The notes beneath the pieces were generated by a model. It made no database searches, was not told where the DNA came from, and saw only the letters and a program-made list of their open reading frames with translations. Below are positions 61,417 to 64,000 of a stretch of DNA of 64,000 nucleotides, in pieces (position 1 is the first letter of the stretch; each line of letters opens with the position of its first letter). Position numbers and translations under genes: made by a program. Source of the DNA: Maylandia zebra (taxonomy: Eukaryota; Chordata; Actinopteri; Cichliformes; Cichlidae); the NCBI RefSeq assembly GCF_041146795.1, contig NC_135177.1, positions 19,047,560 to 19,111,559 on the forward strand, written 5' to 3'.

Positions 61417-64000
61417 TCATCCAGCACATGTGTTGCAGATAAAATTCAGTTTTTCTGTCTCGGGCAAACCTACCCACTGCTGCCCCCCAGTGGCCTCCAT
61501 GGCACCACTAACAGCACTGCCATAATCCCTTTGAGGTCCTTCTCCTGGTAACCAGTTCTGGTAACAGCTAGACGTTGATCTAATCCAGAACCAAAAATTA
61601 AATTGAACAGTGTAGCGTAGACCCAGCCACACATAGGATGATGTAGCATTCTTTGCCTTTTGAGCAACCTGGTCCTGTATGTTTTTGGTCTTAATGTCAA
61701 CAAGATCAAAATAATGTTTCCTGCAGTAACTCAGAGCTTCAATCCATGTCATGTTTTCTTGAATTAATATCATGTTTCCTTCTGGAAGAAAACGTGAAGA
61801 GAATTACTTAATTGCATAATATGTAATGCAAAACAAAATCAAAGATGTGAAATTTTAAACATACCTGGGTGCAAATTTTGACTGATTACACTGGCCGTTA
61901 CGATTGAGGAATGTGTGGTGTTCTGGGCTAAAGTCCCTATGTATGCTGTAGTGTTTGGGGTTGAAGTCCCTATGTATGCTGTAGTGTTTGGGGTTGAAGT
62001 CTCTATGTATGCTGTAGTGTTTGGGGTTGAAGTCTCTATGTATGCTGTAGTGTTTGGGGTTGAAGTCCCTATGTATGCTGTAGTGTTTGGGGTTGAAGTC
62101 CCTATGTATGCTGTAGTGTTTGGAGTTGAAGTCTCTATGTATGCTGTAGTGTTTGGGGTTGAAGTCTCTATGTATGCTGTAGTGTTTGGGGTTGAAGTCT
62201 CTATGTATGCTGTAGTGTTTGGGGTTGAAGTCCCTATGTATGCTGTAGTGTTTGGGGTTGAAGTCCCTATGTATGCTGTAGTGTTTGGAGTTGAAGTCTC
62301 TATGTATGCTGTAGTGTTTGGGGTTGAAGTCTCTATGTATGCTGTAGTGTTTGGGGTTGAAGTCTCTATGTATGCTGTAGTGTTTGGGGTTGAAGTCCCT
62401 ATGTATGCTGTAGTGTTTGGGGTTGAAGTCCCTATGTATGCTGTAGTGTTTGGAGTTGAAGTCTCTATGTATGCTGTAGTGTTTGGGGTTGAAGTCTCTA
62501 TGTATGCTGTAGTGTTTGGGGTTGAAGTCTCTATGTATGCTGTAGTGTTTGGGGTTGAAGTCCCTATGTATGCTGTAGTGTTTGGGGTTGAAGTCTCTAT
62601 GTATGCTGTAGTGTTTGGGGTTGAAATCCCTATGTATGCTGTAGTGTTTGGGGTTGAAGTCTCTATGTATGCTGTAGTGTTTGGGGTTGAAGTCTCTATG
62701 TATGCTGTAGTGTTTGGGGTTGAAATCCCTATGTATGCTGTAGTGTTTGGGGTTGAAGTCTCTATGTATGCTGTAGTGTTTGGGGTTGAAGTCCCTATGT
62801 ATGCTGTAGTGTTCTGGAGTGAAGTCCCTATGTATGCTGTAGTGTTTGGAGTTGAAGTCCCTATGTATGCTGTAGTGTTTGGGGTTGAAGTCTCTATGTA
62901 TGCTGTAGTGTTTGGGGTTGAAGTCTCTATGTATGCTGTAGTGTTTGGGGTTGAAGTCCCTATGTATGCTGTAGTGTTTGGGGTTGAAGTCCCTATGTAT
63001 GCTGTAGTGTTTGGGGTTGAAGTCTCTATGTATGCTGTAGTGTTTGGGGTTGAAGTCTCTATGTATGCTGTAGTGTTTGGGGTTGAAGTCCCTATGTATG
63101 CTGTAGTGTTCTGGAGTGAAGTCCCTATGTATGCTGTAGTGTTTGGGGTTGAAGTCCCTATGTATGCTGTAGTGTTTGGGGTTGAAGTCTCTATGTATGC
63201 TGTAGTGTTTGGGGTTGAAGTCTCTATGTATGCTGTAGTGTTTGGGGTTGAAGTCTCTATGTATGCTCTAGTGTTCTGGGCTGAAGTCCCTATGTATGCT
63301 GTAGTGTTCTGGGCTGAAGTCTCTATGTATGCTCTAGTGTTCTGGAGTGAAGTCCCTATGTGTGCAGTAGTGTTTGGAGTTGAAGTCTCTATGTATGCTG
63401 TAGTGTTTGGGGTTGAAGTCTCTATGTATGCTGTAGTGTTTGGGGTTGAAGTCTCTATGTATGCTGTAGTGTTTGGGGTTGAAGTCTCTATGTATGCTGT
63501 AGTGTTTGGGGTTGAAGTCTCTATGTATGCTGTAGTGTTTGGGGTTGAAGTCTCTATGTATGCTGTAGTGTTTGGAGTTGAAGTCTCTATGTATGCTGTA
63601 GTGTTTGGGGTTGAAGTCTCTATGTATGCTGTAGTGTTTGGGGTTGAAGTCCCTATGTATGCTGTAGTGTTTGGGGTTGAAGTCCCTATGTATGCTGTAG
63701 TGTTCTGGGCTGAAGTCCCTATGTATGCTGTAGTGTTTGGGGTTGAAGTCTCTATGTATGCTGTAGTGTTTGGGGTTGAAGTCTCTATGTATGCTGTAGT
63801 GTTTGGGGTTGAAGTCTCTATGTATGCTGTAGTGTTTGGGGTTGAAGTCTCTATGTATGTTGTAGTGTTTGGGGTTGAAGTCTCTATGTATGCTGTAGTG
63901 TTCTGGAGTGAAGTCCCTATGTATGCTGTAGTGTTTGGGGTTGAAGTCTCTATGTATGTTGTAGTGTTTGGGGTTGAAGTCCCTATGTATGCTGTAGTGT
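61417..64000 (-). CDS. C-type lectin domain gene with repetitive stalk, 3' part
   Basis: Two minus-strand exons are visible. The last exon, 61781-61417 (acceptor TTTTCTTCCAG), encodes a C-type lectin-like domain of about 120 residues: ALSYC, VWLGLR, a WFW stretch, CYQNWLPG and LNFIC, stop after CAG. The preceding exon ends at 61865 (donor CAG/GTATGT) and reads open in frame to the window edge, about 710 codons, mainly an 11-residue unit ETSTPNTTAYI or GTSTPNTTAYI. Each unit has an NTT N-glycosylation sequon and several Thr/Ser for O-glycans, so a mucin-like stalk before the lectin domain is likely. The lectin domain resembles fish CLEC20A-like/selectin-type receptors. It lacks EPN or QPD, so classic calcium-dependent sugar binding is doubtful. 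Signal peptide and start lie beyond 64000. No membrane segment follows the lectin domain, so it may be secreted or anchored upstream. Confidence 0.75.
61915..64000 (-). repeat. 33-bp minisatellite, about 63 units
   Basis: Units of exactly 33 bases. The TATGCTGTAG anchor lies at positions equal to 1 modulo 33 at 61942, 62041 and 63988, so the array has kept phase over more than 2 kb with no net indel outside multiples of 33. Point variants are mainly CCC/CTC (Gly/Glu), GGGG/GGAG and TTTGGGGTT/TTCTGGAGT. A 165-bp (five-unit) higher-order repeat is visible around 62122-62452. The array continues past the window. Confidence 0.97.

Noticed and set aside
61915-64000. Regular repeats suggestive of a CRISPR array
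   Set aside because: Units are contiguous 33-mers without unique spacers, in a vertebrate genome, in frame with a lectin exon.

Overview
This window looks like ray-finned fish DNA. The genes are vertebrate, with intron-exon structure and GT-AG splice sites. The repeats are of teleost type: L2/CR1-like and other LINE fragments, Tc1 and hAT remnants, and three copies of a tRNA-derived SINE whose body resembles the cichlid AFC family. A cichlid or close percomorph is my best guess, but that rests on remembered repeat resemblance. All recognisable genes lie on the minus strand, so transcription runs from high to low coordinates.

Layout from high to low coordinates: (1) 61417-64000+, the 3' end of a C-type-lectin-domain gene whose upstream exon is a 33-bp minisatellite read as a Thr/Ser/Asn-rich stalk; (2) 57288-37225, an intact 41-exon complement C4 gene (copy B, 1694 codons); (3) 34951-17387, a second intact 41-exon C4 gene (copy A, 1688 codons); (4) 11131-5983, a short tenascin with signal peptide, Thr/Lys-rich region, heptads, one EGF-like repeat, four fibronectin III domains and a fibrinogen-like domain (1282 codons), called tenascin-X by position; (5) 5291-1679, steroid 21-hydroxylase (CYP21, 12 exons, 522 codons). 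I checked all exon phases of genes 2-5 by hand; each reading frame closes without frameshift.

This is the fish counterpart of the mammalian MHC class III C4-CYP21-TNX (RCCX) neighbourhood, but with a different arrangement: C4, C4, TNX, CYP21, all on one strand. The C4 pair is a tandem duplication of about 20 kb with a junction near 36305. Since duplicating, the copies have collected different insertions: hAT, LINE+SINE and a solo LTR in copy A; an L2 LINE, a Tc1 fragment and LINE pieces in copy B. They form a mosaic of near-identical tracts, introns included, and strongly diverged exons. That pattern suggests repeated gene conversion. Divergence is high around the thioester domain, the part that sets target chemistry. 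Both copies carry a GCLEQ thioester motif in place of the usual GCGEQ, and both are His-type.

The genes are not an operon. C4 acts in classical and lectin pathway complement, CYP21 in steroid synthesis, and tenascin in extracellular matrix. The most unusual items are the glycosylation-rich lectin stalk with a 165-bp higher-order repeat, the conversion mosaic of the C4 pair, the changed gene order, and the reduced tenascin with large Thr/Lys-rich segments.
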